Positions 35,795-52,022 of a stretch of 64,000 nt of DNA are shown here, in pieces. The position numbers and the translations under genes were made by a program. Under the pieces are notes generated by a model that was given only the letters and a program-made list of their open reading frames with translations, ran no database searches and was not told the DNA's origin. The stretch's first letter is position 1. Every line of letters begins with the position of its first letter. The stretch is from Sphingomonas liriopis. GTDB taxonomy: Bacteria > Pseudomonadota > Alphaproteobacteria > Sphingomonadales > Sphingomonadaceae. The stretch lies in assembly GCF_024211255.1 (NCBI RefSeq), contig NZ_JAMLDY010000002.1:124001-188000 (forward strand), read 5' to 3'.

Positions 35795-37126
35795 ATGCCG
35801 CCCGCCACGACGACAGAGACCCTCTTCCCTTCCGCGGCCCAGTCCGGCTCGCTCGGCGAGACGTATCGCAGCGTCGCGTTGCCCGCAGGGACCACCGGCT
35901 GGCGGCGGCTGGCGGCGTTCATGGGGCCGGGATTCCTGGTCGCGGTCGGCTATATGGACCCGGGCAACTGGGCGACCGACATCGCCGGCGGGTCGGCGTT
36001 CGGCTATACGTTGCTGTCGGTCATCCTGCTGTCGAATCTGATGGCGATCGTGCTGCAGGCATTGTCGGCGCGACTGGGCGTCGCCGCGGGGCTCGACCTC
36101 GCGCAGGCGTGCCGCGCCTATTATGCGCGACCGGTGTCCTTCGCGCTGTGGGTGCTCGCCGAGATCGCGATCATCGCGTGCGACCTCGCCGAGGTGCTCG
36201 GCACCGCGATCGCGCTCAAACTGCTGTTCGGCGTGCCGCTCGTCTGGGGCGTCGTCGTCACCGCGGCGGACGTGTTCCTGATCCTCGCGCTCCAGCGCTT
36301 CGGCTTCCGCAAGATCGAAGCGTTCATCATCGCGCTGCTGCTCATCATCGCCGGCTGCTTCGCGTTCGAGCTGTTCTATGCGAAGCCCGACATCGGCGAC
36401 GTGCTCGCGGGCTTCGTGCCGACCACCGGCATCGTCACCGACCCGGCCAAGCTCTACCTCGCGATCGGCATCCTCGGCGCGACGGTGATGCCGCATAATC
36501 TGTACCTCCATTCCTCGATCGTGCAGACCCGCGCGTTCGAGCCGACCGATGCGGGCAAGGCGGAAGCCGCGAAGCTCGCGACGATCGACGGAACGATCGC
36601 GCTGGGCCTCGCTTTCTTCATCAACGCCGCGATCCTGATCGTCGCCGCCGCGGTCTTCCACACCGCCGGCCGTACCGAGGTCGCCGATATCGACGAAGCC
36701 TATCGCCTGCTCGCGCCGATGATGGGCGTCGGCGCGGCGAGCGTCGTGTTCGGCGTCGCGCTGCTCGCCTCGGGCCAGAATTCGACCGTGACGGGGACGC
36801 TCGCCGGGCAGATCGTGATGGAGGGGTTCCTGCACCTGCGCCTGCCGATCTGGCTGCGGCGGCTGGTCACGCGGCTGCTGGCGATCATCCCGGCGGTGAT
36901 CGTCGTCGGCGCGTCGGGCGACAGCGGCGCGACGCAATTGCTGGTGCTGAGCCAGGTGATCCTCAGCCTGCAGCTGCCCTTCGCCGTCGTGCCATTGGTG
37001 CTGTTCACCGGCCAGACGCGGGTGATGGGGCGGTTCGTCAGCCCGGTCTGGCTGCGCGTCCTCGCCTGGGGGATCGCCGCGGTCATCATCGGCCTCAACC
37101 TCACTTTGCTCTACGGCATGATGTAA
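35795..37126 (+). CDS. mntH: Nramp-family divalent metal transporter
   Basis: Proton-coupled Mn2+/Fe2+ importer of the inner membrane, 443 residues with about 11 hydrophobic segments. The metal-site motif in helix 1 is [11 protein letters not shown], and helix 6 has [10 protein letters not shown]. The open frame extends upstream through repeats to 35267; the ATG at 35795 ([10 protein letters not shown]) gives the family length. No regulatory box (MntR or Mur site) was recognised upstream. Confidence 0.94.
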   Translation: MPPATTTETLFPSAAQSGSLGETYRSVALPAGTTGWRRLAAFMGPGFLVAVGYMDPGNWATDIAGGSAFGYTLLSVILLSNLMAIVLQALSARLGVAAGLDLAQACRAYYARPVSFALWVLAEIAIIACDLAEVLGTAIALKLLFGVPLVWGVVVTAADVFLILALQRFGFRKIEAFIIALLLIIAGCFAFELFYAKPDIGDVLAGFVPTTGIVTDPAKLYLAIGILGATVMPHNLYLHSSIVQTRAFEPTDAGKAEAAKLATIDGTIALGLAFFINAAILIVAAAVFHTAGRTEVADIDEAYRLLAPMMGVGAASVVFGVALLASGQNSTVTGTLAGQIVMEGFLHLRLPIWLRRLVTRLLAIIPAVIVVGASGDSGATQLLVLSQVILSLQLPFAVVPLVLFTGQTRVMGRFVSPVWLRVLAWGIAAVIIGLNLTLLYGMM

Positions 37127-37211
37127 TTCCGTAAGCGTCCATTTAGGCGAGTGACATTCGGGTATCGGTATCGTTTACTGCCGGCCTTCTGTTCCTCTCC
37201 CCGGACATGCC

Positions 37212-39635
37212 GTGACCGAACCAACCGCTTCCGCGCCGGCCCGTGCGCTCGCCTCCGCTATCGTCGACACGCTCGTCCACCGCATCGGCAAGGATGCGCA
37301 GGCGGCGCGGCCGCATGACTGGCTGGCGGCGACGATCTTCACGCTGCGTAACGAGATCATCGAACGCTGGATGGAATCGACCAAGCGTGCGCATGCAGCC
37401 GGCGCGAAGCGGGTCTATTACCTCAGCCTCGAATTCCTGATCGGCCGGCTGCTGCGCGATGCGCTGTCGAACCTGCGCCACAACGACGAGGTGGCCGAGG
37501 CGCTGGCGACGCTCGGCGTCGATCTCGCCGAGATCGAGGAGATCGAACCCGACGCCGCGCTCGGCAACGGTGGTCTCGGGCGGCTGGCGGCGTGCTTCAT
37601 GGAGAGTCTCGCCAGCCTCGACCTGCCCGCCTACGGCTATGGCATCCGCTACGTGAACGGCATGTTCCGCCAGCGATTGGACGACGGCTGGCAGGTCGAG
37701 CTGCCCGAGAACTGGCTCGCGCACGGCAACCCCTGGGAGTTCGAGCGGCGCGAGAGCGCCTATTTCGTCGGCTTCGGCGGCGAGGTGACGGCGACCGCCG
37801 ACGGGCGCAGCCATTGGTCACCGGCCGAGGCGGTCGAGGCGGTCGCCTATGACACGCCGATGGTCGGCTGGCGCGGCAAGCGCGTCAACACGCTGCGGCT
37901 ATGGAACGCCCGCGCCTTCGATCCGATCAAGCTCGACCAGTTCAACGCCGGCGATTTCGAGGGCGCGCTGGCGGGGCAGACGCGCGCCGAGACGCTGACC
38001 CGCGTGCTCTATCCCAACGACAGCACCGCGGCGGGCCAGGAATTGCGGCTGCGGCAGGAATATTTCTTCTCGTCCGCCTCGATCCAGGACATCGTCCGCC
38101 GGCACATCCAGTATTTCGGCGATATCCGCACGCTGCCCGACAAGGCGGCGATCCAGCTGAACGATACGCATCCGGCGGTATCGGTCGCCGAACTGATGCG
38201 ATTGCTCACCGATTTCCACGAACTCTCGTTCGACGCGGCGTGGGACGTCACGCGCGCGACGTTCGGCTACACCAACCATACGCTGCTGCCCGAGGCGCTG
38301 GAAAGCTGGCCGCTGCCGCTGTTCGAGCGGCTGCTGCCGCGGCACATGCAGATCGTCTATGCGATCAACGCCAAGCTGCTGCGCGAGGCGGCGAAGGTCG
38401 AGGGGATCGATGGCCGCGCGATCGCTGCGATCAGCCTGATCGACGAGGGCGGCGAGCGGCGCGTCCGCATGGCCAACCTCGCCTTCGCCGGCAGCCACAG
38501 CGTCAACGGCGTCGCCGCGCTGCATACCGAATTGATGAAGAAGACGGTCTTCGCCGATCTCCACCATCTCTATCCCGACCGGATCAACAACAAGACCAAC
38601 GGCATCACCCCGCGCCGCTGGCTGCAACAGTGCAATCCGGGTCTTACCAACCTGCTAAGCGAGGCGATCGGCGAGGATTTCCGCGACGATGCGGCGAAGC
38701 TGACCGCGCTCGCTCCCTTCGCCGACGATGCCGCCTTCCGCGAGCGCTTCGCCGCGGTGAAGCGCGCGAACAAGGTGGCGCTTGCCGATTATCTCAAGGA
38801 CGCGATGGGGCTGCGGCTCAACCCCGATGCGATCTTCGACGTGCAGATCAAGCGCATCCACGAATACAAGCGCCAGCTGCTGGGGCTGGTCGAGACCGTC
38901 GCGCTCTACGACCAGATCCGCAGCCATCCCGAACGCGACTGGACGCCGCGCGTGAAGCTGTTCGCGGGCAAGGCGGCGTCGAGCTATCACAACGCCAAGC
39001 TCATCATCAAACTGGCGGGCGACATCGCCAAAAGGATCAACGCCGATCCCGCGGTCGGCGACCTGCTCAAGGTCGCGTTCGTCCCCAATTACAACGTCAG
39101 CCTGGCCGAACGGATCATCCCCGCCGCCGATCTGTCCGAACAGATTTCGACCGCGGGCATGGAGGCGTCGGGCACCGGCAACATGAAGTTCGCATTGAAT
39201 GGCGCGCTGACCATCGGGACGCTCGACGGCGCGAATATCGAGATCAAGGATCACGTCGGCGACGCCAACATCTTCATCTTCGGCCTCACCGTGGACGAGG
39301 TCGCCGAGAAGCGAGGCAGCGGCTATCGCGGCACCGATGCGATCGACCGGTCGGCAGAATTGGCGCAGGCGGTGAACGCAATCGCGTCCGGTGTGTTCTC
39401 TCCTGACGATCCGGCGCGATACAGGGGGCTTATGGACGGAATCCGCGACCACGACTGGTTCATGCTCGCCGCCGACTTCGACGCCTATGCGGCCGCGCAG
39501 CGTGCCGTCGATGCGCGCTGGGGCATGTCCGACGCCTGGGGCCGGTCGGCGGTGCTCAACGTCGCCAACATGGGCTGGTTCTCGTCCGATCGCACGATCG
39601 GCGAATATGCGCGGCAGATCTGGGGTGTGATGTGA
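37212..39635 (+). CDS. glgP: Glycogen phosphorylase
   Basis: Releases glucose-1-phosphate from glycogen ends, 807 residues, GT35 family. The PLP lysine is K659 in EASGTGNMKFALNGAL. Other signatures are YYLSLEFLIGRLLRDAL near the N-terminus and NGITPRRWLQQCNP. The start is GTG at 37212; no strong Shine-Dalgarno was seen. It heads the glg operon; its stop overlaps the glgB start by four bases (GTGA). Confidence 0.97.
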   Translation: MTEPTASAPARALASAIVDTLVHRIGKDAQAARPHDWLAATIFTLRNEIIERWMESTKRAHAAGAKRVYYLSLEFLIGRLLRDALSNLRHNDEVAEALATLGVDLAEIEEIEPDAALGNGGLGRLAACFMESLASLDLPAYGYGIRYVNGMFRQRLDDGWQVELPENWLAHGNPWEFERRESAYFVGFGGEVTATADGRSHWSPAEAVEAVAYDTPMVGWRGKRVNTLRLWNARAFDPIKLDQFNAGDFEGALAGQTRAETLTRVLYPNDSTAAGQELRLRQEYFFSSASIQDIVRRHIQYFGDIRTLPDKAAIQLNDTHPAVSVAELMRLLTDFHELSFDAAWDVTRATFGYTNHTLLPEALESWPLPLFERLLPRHMQIVYAINAKLLREAAKVEGIDGRAIAAISLIDEGGERRVRMANLAFAGSHSVNGVAALHTELMKKTVFADLHHLYPDRINNKTNGITPRRWLQQCNPGLTNLLSEAIGEDFRDDAAKLTALAPFADDAAFRERFAAVKRANKVALADYLKDAMGLRLNPDAIFDVQIKRIHEYKRQLLGLVETVALYDQIRSHPERDWTPRVKLFAGKAASSYHNAKLIIKLAGDIAKRINADPAVGDLLKVAFVPNYNVSLAERIIPAADLSEQISTAGMEASGTGNMKFALNGALTIGTLDGANIEIKDHVGDANIFIFGLTVDEVAEKRGSGYRGTDAIDRSAELAQAVNAIASGVFSPDDPARYRGLMDGIRDHDWFMLAADFDAYAAAQRAVDARWGMSDAWGRSAVLNVANMGWFSSDRTIGEYARQIWGVM

Positions 39636-41797
39636 AGCCACCGCGTGGCGCCATCGCCGCTCTGCTGGCCGGACGCCACGACGATCCCTTTTCGCTGCTC
39701 GGCGTCTTTGCCGGTCCCGACGGCACGTTCGCACGCACGCTGATCCCCGGTGCGGAGACGGCGGAGGCTTACGATCTGGCTGGGACGTCGCTCGGGACGC
39801 TGGAGCGCGTCGACGATGCCGGGCTGTTCGAGGGGATGGTGACCGGCACGCCCCGGCCGGTGAAGTACAAGGCGCAGGGCTATGGCGCCGAATGGTGGGT
39901 GACCGATCCGTACAGCTTCGGTCCCGTGCTGGGCCCGACCGACGATTACCTGATAGCCGAGGGGTCGCATTTCCGCCTCTACGACAAGATGGGCGCGCAT
40001 CTGATCGAGCATGACGGCGCGAGCGGCATGCATTTCGCCGTCTGGGCGCCCAATGCCCGCCGCGTGTCGGTGGTCGGCGACTTCAACGACTGGAACGACA
40101 CCCGTCACGTCATGCGCCGGCGCAGCGACGTCGGCGTCTGGGAAATCTTCCTGCCCGATATCGGTGCAGGCCGCAGCTACAAGTTTGCGATTGTCGGTCC
40201 CGACGGCACGCTGCAACCGCTGAAGGCCGACCCCTTCGCCTTCGCGGCCGAGCTGCGGCCCAAGACCGCGTCGATCACCACCGCCCCGCCCACGCACGTC
40301 TGGGGCGACGATGCGCATCGCGAAAGCTGGGCGAAGCTCGACCCACGCCGCGTGCCGATGAGCATCTACGAGGTGCACGCTGGCAGCTGGGACCGCGACG
40401 CGAACGGCTGGTATCTGTCGTGGGACGCGCTCGCCGACCGGCTGATCCCGTACGTCGTCGACATGGGCTTTACCCATATCGAGTTCATGCCGATCAGCGA
40501 ACACCCTTATGATCCGTCATGGGGCTATCAGACGACCGGCCTGTACGCGCCCTCGGCACGCTTCGGCGATCCCGATGGCTTCGCACGCTTCGTCGATGGC
40601 GCGCACCGTGCCGGGATCGGGGTGCTGCTCGATTGGGTGCCGGCGCATTTCCCGGTGGATGCGCATGGCCTGACCCGCTTCGACGGCACCGCGCTGTACG
40701 AGCATGAGGACCCGCGGCTCGGTTTCCATCCCGACTGGAACACCGCAATCTACAATTTCGGGCGGCGCGAAGTGCGCTCGTTCCTCATCAACAACGCGCT
40801 GTTCTGGCCCGAGCGCTATCATGTCGACGGTCTGCGCGTCGATGCCGTCGCCTCGATGCTCTACCGCGACTACAGCCGCGAGGCGGGCGAGTGGATCCCC
40901 AACGACGAGGGCGGGCGCGAGAATTGGGAGGCGGTCCACTTCCTGCGCGAGATGAACCGCGCGGTCTACGGCCAGCAGGCCGGCGTCGTGACCATCGCCG
41001 AGGAATCGACCAGCTGGCCCGGCGTGTCGATGCCGGCCTTCGCCGAAGGGCCACGCGAAAACCTCGGCTTCGGCTTCAAGTGGAACATGGGCTGGATGCA
41101 CGACACGCTCCAGTATTTCGCGCGTGAGCCGATCCATCGCCGCCATCATCATGGCGAGATCACCTTCGGTTTCGTCTATGCCTTCGACGAGAATTTCGTG
41201 CTGCCCCTCAGTCATGACGAGGTCGTCCACGGCAAGGGATCGCTGATCGCGAAGATGCCGGGCGACGACTGGCAACAGTTCGCCAATCTGCGCAGCCTTT
41301 ACGCCTTCATGTGGGGCTATCCCGGCAAGAAGCTGTTGTTCATGGGACAGGAGTTCGCGCAGCGGCGCGAGTGGAGCGAGGATCGCGCGCTCGACTGGGA
41401 TCTGCGCTGTTCGATGGCGCATGAGGGCGTGCGCAAGCTCGTCCGCGATCTCAACCGCCTCTATCGCGATACGCCCGCGCTGCATGCGCGCGATTGCGAG
41501 GCGGAGGGGTTCGAATGGCTGATCGGCGACGATGCCGCCAATTCGGTCTTCGCTTGGCTGCGCAAGGCGCCCGGCGCGAAGCCGGTGGCGGTGATCGCCA
41601 ACCTGACGCCGGTGGCGCGCGCGCCGTATCGCATCCCCCTGCCCCACGACGGGCGCTGGCGTGAGATCATCAATTCCGACGCGCATGATTATTGGGGATC
41701 GGGGCTGGGCAATCTGGGCGGGGTCGAGGCCAGGGAAGGCGCCGCCTGGGTCAGCCTGCCGCCGCTGGCGACGATCATGCTGGAATATGACGGCTGA
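39632..41797 (+). CDS. glgB: 1,4-alpha-glucan branching enzyme
   Basis: GH13 enzyme of 721 residues that makes alpha-1,6 branches in glycogen. An N-terminal region and CBM48 domain (FAVWAPNARRVSVVGDFNDW) precede the (beta/alpha)8 domain. The nucleophile is D404 in GLRVDAVASML and the acid/base E457 in TIAEESTSWPGV; LSHDEVVHGKGSL holds the third catalytic Asp. GTG start within the glgP stop. Confidence 0.97.
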   Translation: MKPPRGAIAALLAGRHDDPFSLLGVFAGPDGTFARTLIPGAETAEAYDLAGTSLGTLERVDDAGLFEGMVTGTPRPVKYKAQGYGAEWWVTDPYSFGPVLGPTDDYLIAEGSHFRLYDKMGAHLIEHDGASGMHFAVWAPNARRVSVVGDFNDWNDTRHVMRRRSDVGVWEIFLPDIGAGRSYKFAIVGPDGTLQPLKADPFAFAAELRPKTASITTAPPTHVWGDDAHRESWAKLDPRRVPMSIYEVHAGSWDRDANGWYLSWDALADRLIPYVVDMGFTHIEFMPISEHPYDPSWGYQTTGLYAPSARFGDPDGFARFVDGAHRAGIGVLLDWVPAHFPVDAHGLTRFDGTALYEHEDPRLGFHPDWNTAIYNFGRREVRSFLINNALFWPERYHVDGLRVDAVASMLYRDYSREAGEWIPNDEGGRENWEAVHFLREMNRAVYGQQAGVVTIAEESTSWPGVSMPAFAEGPRENLGFGFKWNMGWMHDTLQYFAREPIHRRHHHGEITFGFVYAFDENFVLPLSHDEVVHGKGSLIAKMPGDDWQQFANLRSLYAFMWGYPGKKLLFMGQEFAQRREWSEDRALDWDLRCSMAHEGVRKLVRDLNRLYRDTPALHARDCEAEGFEWLIGDDAANSVFAWLRKAPGAKPVAVIANLTPVARAPYRIPLPHDGRWREIINSDAHDYWGSGLGNLGGVEAREGAAWVSLPPLATIMLEYDG

Positions 41798-41842
41798 TCC
41801 CTGACGCGCCGGGATCGAACGACAAGAAACAGGAGGGAGCCG

Positions 41843-43101
41843 ATGGTAGACAGACGAGGACAGCCGCTTTCGCGCGATGCGATGGCATACGTGCTGGCGG
41901 GCGGCCGCGGCAGCCGGCTGATGGAGCTGACCGACACGCGTGCCAAGCCCGCGGTCTATTTCGGCGGTAAGAGCCGGATCATCGATTTCGCGCTGTCCAA
42001 CGCGATCAACTCCGGCATCCGCCGCATTGGCGTCGCGACACAGTACAAGGCGCATTCGCTGATCCGCCACCTGCAGCGCGGCTGGAACTTCCTGCGCCCC
42101 GAACGCAACGAGAGCTTCGACATCCTGCCCGCCTCGCAGCGCGTGTCCGAGTTTCAATGGTATGAGGGCACCGCCGATGCGGTGTTCCAGAACATCGACA
42201 TCATCGAATCCTACAACGTCGAATATATGGTGATCCTTGCCGGGGATCATATCTACAAGATGGATTACGAGATCATGCTCCAGCAGCATTGCGACAGTGG
42301 CGCCGACGTCACCGTCGCCTGCATGGAGGTGCCGCGGATGGAAGCGGTTGCGTTCGGCGTGATGCACGTCGACGAAACCGACCGGATCATCGACTTCGTC
42401 GAGAAGCCCGCCGATCCGCCCGCCATCCCGGGCCAGCCCGACACCGCGCTCGCCAGCCTCGGCATCTACGTCTTCCGCACCAAGTTCCTGATCGAACAGC
42501 TGAAGCGCGATGCCGCGACCGAAGGATCGGCGCGCGATTTCGGCAAGGACATCATCCCCTACCTCGTCGAGCACGGCACCGCGCAGGCGCACCGTTTCTC
42601 GAAGAGCTGCGTGCGCACTAGCGAGGAGCCGGCGGCCTATTGGCGCGATGTCGGCACGGTGGACGCCTATTGGGAGGCGAATATCGACCTCACCGACATC
42701 ATCCCGCAGCTCGACGTCTACGACCACGAATGGCCGCTGTGGACCTATTCGGAGATCACCCCGCCCGCCAAGTTCGTCCATGACGAGGATGGCCGCCGCG
42801 GGTCGGCGGTGTCGAGCCTGGTGTCGGGCAATTGCATCGTGTCGGGATCGGCGATCCACCGCAGCCTGTTGTCGACCGGCGTACGCGCGCACAGCTTCTC
42901 GTCGCTGGATGAAGCCGTGGTGCTACCCTATTGCAACATCGGCCGCGGCGCGCGGCTCAGCCGGGTGGTGATCGACCGCGGCGTCGTCATCCCCGACGGG
43001 CTGATCGTCGGCGAGGACCCGGAGCTGGATACCCGCCGCTTCCGCCGCACCGACAAGGGCATCTGCCTCATCACCCAGCCGATGATCGACCGCCTGGCAC
43101 A

Positions 43102-43105
<4 letters not shown>
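41843..43105 (+). CDS. glgC: Glucose-1-phosphate adenylyltransferase
   Basis: Makes ADP-glucose, the glycogen precursor and main control point, 420 residues. It shows [20 protein letters not shown] (nucleotide loop), [19 protein letters not shown], the sugar-phosphate region EKPADPPA, and a C-terminal left-handed beta-helix ([20 protein letters not shown]). AGGAGGG sits six bases before the ATG. The 45-base gap to glgB is the largest gap in the operon. Confidence 0.97.
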
Positions 43106-48099
<4,994 letters not shown>

Positions 48100-48103
<4 letters not shown>

Positions 48104-49674
48104 TCCGTGCCATTATCCTCGCCCTCGCCGGACTGCTTGTCGCCGCCACGCCGCTGTCCCCGGCGCAGCGTTTCGGGCCGCTGTTCCGCGACGTGCAGAT
48201 GGGCGGGATCTTCCCCGATTCGAAGACCTTCGCCGATGCCGAGCCGCGGCGCGACGACGCCGCGATCCTCGCCGCCTATCGCCGCTGCGACTGCAAGGAC
48301 GACACGGCGCTCAAGGCGTTCGTACTGGCGAACTTCACGCTGCCGGTGACCCCCGCCGCGCCGCCACCGTCGCGCAAGCTGACCCTGCCCGCGCATATCG
48401 ACGCGCTCTGGCCGCAGCTCACCCGGACGCTCCCCAGCGTGCCGGCGGGGTCGTCGGCGCTGTCGCTGCCGCGCCGCTTCGTCGTGCCGGGCGGGCGGTT
48501 CCGCGAGATGTATTATTGGGACAGCTGGTTCACGATGCTGGGGCTGCAGGTATCGGGGCGGCAGGATCTGGTCGAGGACATGATCGTCGATTTCGGCAGC
48601 CTGATCGACCGCTACGGCCGCATCCCCAACGGCACGCGCAGTTATTATCTCAGCCGCTCGCAACCGCCCTTCCTATACCTGATCGCCGGCCTGTCGCGCG
48701 ACCCCAAGACACTGGCGCAGCGCACCCGCTGGCTGCGCGCCGAGCATGATTTCTGGATGGCGGGCGCCGCGGACCTGCGGCCCGGCGGCGAGCATGCCCG
48801 CGTCGTACGGCTGGCTGACGGGTCGCTGCTCAACCGCTATTGGGACGATCGCGACGATCCGCGCGACGAAAGCTATCGCGAGGACGCGCGCCTCGTCGCC
48901 GCCACGCCGGGTCGCGACGCCAGGGCGATGTACCGCGACCTGCGCGCCGGCGCGGAGAGCGGCTGGGACTTCAGCTCGCGCTGGCTCGGTGACGGCCGGA
49001 CGCTGGCGACGATCCGCACGACGCGGATCGTGCCGGTCGACCTCAACAGCCTGATCTACGGGCTGGAGCGCAGCATCGCCGACGCTTGCCGCGCGCTGCG
49101 CGATACCGCGTGCACGTCACACTACGCCACGGCGGCGGATGCGAGGGCCAAGGCGATCGCGACGCATCTATGGAACCCCGCCGGCTATTATGCCGACTAC
49201 GACCTCGACGCGCGCAAGGTCGCCGATGGACGGACGGCGGCTATGGCGTTCCCGCTGTTCGCCGGTCTCGCAGCGCCGGAGCGGGCGGCATCGACCGCGA
49301 AAGCATTGGAGGCTTTGGTCGGCGACGGTGGGCTGCGCACGACCCTGGTCGACACCGGGCAGCAATGGGACGATCCCAACGGCTGGGCGCCGCTCCAATG
49401 GATCGCGGTGCAGGGCCTGAAGCGCTATCGCGAGGACGCGTTCGCCCGGCGGATCGCCACCCGCTGGCTCGCGACGGTAACCCGCGAATATGACGCCAGC
49501 GGCAAATTGCTCGAAAAGTACAACGTCGTCGCGCGGCTGCCTGGCGGCGGCGGCGAATATCCGCTGCAGGACGGGTTCGGCTGGACCAACGGCGTGACGC
49601 GCGCGCTGCTCGCGCAAGGCTTTACGGCGGACGGCGGGCGGCATAACATTCGTCATGGTCGGCGCCGCCACTGA
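48100..49674 (+). CDS. treA: Periplasmic GH37 trehalase
   Basis: Hydrolyses trehalose to two glucose molecules, 524 residues. A signal peptide (IILALAGLLVAATPLSPAQ) points to the periplasm. Both GH37 signatures are present: PGGRFREMYYWDSWF and QWDDPNGWAPLQW. The ATG overlaps the glgX stop by four bases, so it is the last gene of the glycogen operon. The last residues (NIRHGRRRH) are translated from the 20 bases shared with the TetR gene start. Confidence 0.93.
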
Positions 49675-50290
49675 TACGATCGCGCGTAGCGCAGACCTCA
49701 ACCCCCGCGACTGGCTGGAGGCGGGGCAATCGCTGCTGCGCCGCGGCGGCCTGCGCGCGCTGAAGCTGCGCCCGCTGGCGGCGGAGCTGCGCGTGTCGAC
49801 CGGCAGCTTCTACCATCATTTTGGCGATTTCGACGAATATCAGGGTCGGCTGGCGGAGGATTTCGCCGGCGCGCAGATCGCCGACCTGCTCGGTGCGATC
49901 GCGCAGGCGGAACCCGATCCCGTCGCACGCATCCGGCTGCTCGCGCAGGTGGTCCGCCGACGCGGCCTTTCCCGGCTGTCGATCGCGATGCGCGCCTGGG
50001 CCGAAAGCGATCCGCGCGCGCGCCTCGCGGTCGAGCGGCACGACGAACAGGTGCTCGGGTTCCTCGCGAGCTGCCTGCAGGCCGCGGGCTTCACGCGGCA
50101 CGACGCCATGGTGCGCAGCTATGCGCTGATGACGCTGGGGTTGAGCAAGGTCCACGCCCCCGAACTCGATCGCGCGACGCTGATGGAGGAGATGATCGTC
50201 CTCCTCTGCCACCCGACCGACACGACGGCCGCAACGGCCGCGGAACAGGAGAGGCCATGCCGGAGGGAAGCTACGACTATATCGTCATAG
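49655..50290 (+). CDS. TetR-family transcriptional regulator
   Basis: A 211-residue repressor-type protein. The helix-turn-helix spans about 35-62 (LKLRPLAAELRVSTGSFYHHF); the rest is the ligand-binding helical domain. The C-terminal 12 residues come from the 34 bases shared with the GMC oxidoreductase gene. The position between the trehalase and oxidoreductase genes suggests it may control one of them, which is inference. Confidence 0.88.
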   Translation: MVGAATDTIARSADLNPRDWLEAGQSLLRRGGLRALKLRPLAAELRVSTGSFYHHFGDFDEYQGRLAEDFAGAQIADLLGAIAQAEPDPVARIRLLAQVVRRRGLSRLSIAMRAWAESDPRARLAVERHDEQVLGFLASCLQAAGFTRHDAMVRSYALMTLGLSKVHAPELDRATLMEEMIVLLCHPTDTTAATAAEQERPCRREATTISS

Positions 50291-51870
50291 GCGGCGGATC
50301 GGCGGGCTGCGTGCTCGCCGCGCGCCTGTCGGAAGACCCGGCGGCGAGCGTGCTGTTGATCGAGGCGGGCGGGCGCAACCGCGAGTTGCTGGTGCGGATG
50401 CCCGCGGGCGTCGGCGAGCTCATCAAGGCGAAAAGCAAGCACAATTGGGGTTTCTGGACCGCGCCCGAACCGCATCTCGACGGACGGCGGCTGTGGTGGC
50501 CGCGCGGGCGGGGTCTGGGCGGCAGCTCGGCGATCAACGGCATGGTCTATTCGCGCGGCCATCCACGCGATTACGACCGCTGGCGCCAGTCTGGGCTCGC
50601 CGGCTGGGGCTGGGACGACGTCCTCCCCTGGTTCCGCAAGCTGGAGGGGCATCACCGCGGCGGCGACCTCCACGGCCAGAGCGGCCCCTTGCGTGTCTCG
50701 GCGGGCGAGAGCGACAGCCCGTTCAACGCCGCCGTCATCGAAGCCGGGCGACAGGCCGGCTATCCCGTCACCGACGATTTCAATGGCGCGCAGCCGGAAG
50801 GGTTCGGGCCGTACGACCTGACGATCGCCGATGGCCGGCGCTGGACCGCGGCGGAGGCGTATCTGGTCCCTGCCCTCGCCCGCCCCAATCTGACGATCGC
50901 CACCGACGCGCGCACGACCCGCATCCGTTTGCAGGGCGGCCGCGCGGTCGGCGCCGATTATGTCGTCGGCCGGCGCGAACATCGGGCCGAGGCGCGCAGC
51001 GAGGTGTTGCTTGCGGCGGGCGCGGTGCAGTCGCCTCAGCTGTTGCAGCTGTCGGGAATCGGCGATCCCGAACGGCTCCGCGCCGTCGGCGTGGTGGCGA
51101 CCCACGATTTGCCCGGCGTCGGCATCAATCTGCAGGATCATCTCGACGTCATCATGAACTGGCGCAGCCGCGGCCTGCGCACCGTGTTCAGCGAGGTGAA
51201 GGGGTTGCGGCAATTGGGCGTCGGCCTGCGCTACGCCTTCACCGGCAAGGGCATCGGGCGACAGAATTTCCTCGAAGCGGGCGCCTTTATCCCCTCGCGC
51301 GAGGGGCTGGACCATCCCGATATCCAGATCCACGCTGTGCTCGCGATGATGCGCGACCACGGCAAGGTGAAGGCGACCGAGGACGGCTTCTCGCTGCACC
51401 TGTGCCAGCTGCGCCCGGAAAGCCGCGGGCGGATCGGCCTGCAATCCGCCGATCCCTTCGCCGATCCGCTGATCGAGGCGAACTATCTGAGCACCGCGGA
51501 GGACCGCCGCGTGCTGCGCGAGGCGGTGAAGATCGGCCGCGACGTCGCGGCGCAGGCGGCGCTCGATCCGTATCGCGATGCCGAATTGGCGCCGGGGCCG
51601 GAGGTGCAGGGCGATGCCGCGATCGACGCCTGGGTCCGGCAGACCGCCGAGACGATCTACCACCCGGTCGGCACCTGCCGGATGGGCATGGCGGACGATC
51701 CCGCCGCGGTGGTCGACGGAACGTTGCGTGTACGCGGGCTATCCGGCCTGCGCGTGGTGGACGCGTCGGTGATGCCCAGCCTCGTCAGCGGCAACACCAA
51801 CGCGCCGACGATCATGATCGCCGAAAAGGCCGCCGACATGATCCGCAAGGGAGCGACATCGGCGGCCTGA
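50257..51870 (+). CDS. GMC-family FAD-dependent oxidoreductase (choline dehydrogenase-like)
   Basis: Flavoprotein alcohol dehydrogenase of 537 residues. The FAD loop is YIVIGGGSAGCVLAARLSE, GMC signature 1 is GRGLGGSSAINGMVY, and the active-site region is YHPVGTCRMG with GNTNAPTIMIAEKAAD at the C-terminus. The substrate alcohol is unknown. AGGAGAGG precedes the ATG closely; the gene overlaps the TetR gene by 34 bases. Confidence 0.93.
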   Translation: MPEGSYDYIVIGGGSAGCVLAARLSEDPAASVLLIEAGGRNRELLVRMPAGVGELIKAKSKHNWGFWTAPEPHLDGRRLWWPRGRGLGGSSAINGMVYSRGHPRDYDRWRQSGLAGWGWDDVLPWFRKLEGHHRGGDLHGQSGPLRVSAGESDSPFNAAVIEAGRQAGYPVTDDFNGAQPEGFGPYDLTIADGRRWTAAEAYLVPALARPNLTIATDARTTRIRLQGGRAVGADYVVGRREHRAEARSEVLLAAGAVQSPQLLQLSGIGDPERLRAVGVVATHDLPGVGINLQDHLDVIMNWRSRGLRTVFSEVKGLRQLGVGLRYAFTGKGIGRQNFLEAGAFIPSREGLDHPDIQIHAVLAMMRDHGKVKATEDGFSLHLCQLRPESRGRIGLQSADPFADPLIEANYLSTAEDRRVLREAVKIGRDVAAQAALDPYRDAELAPGPEVQGDAAIDAWVRQTAETIYHPVGTCRMGMADDPAAVVDGTLRVRGLSGLRVVDASVMPSLVSGNTNAPTIMIAEKAADMIRKGATSAA

Positions 51871-51977
51871 GGCGCAATGCCGTCAGCACGCGTTCGCTTC
51901 CGCGCCTGTCGGCACTTGTCACGTGCAGGTGGGAACCCAGGGCCAAGCAGAGCCACGTCTGATGGTGCGCGAAACCC

Positions 51978-52003
51978 TGGGCTCCCGCTTCGGCGGGAGC
52001 CCA
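51978..52003. terminator. UUCG-loop terminator hairpin between GMC and lpdA
   Basis: TGGGCTCCCGC, TTCG, GCGGGAGCCCA forms a perfect 11-bp stem with a UUCG tetraloop. It is the right half of a larger palindromic repeat starting with GGGAACCCAGGG at about 51931. It lies between convergent genes and would serve both. Confidence 0.8.
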
Positions 52004-52022
52004 ACTCAGGGGTCGGCCACAG

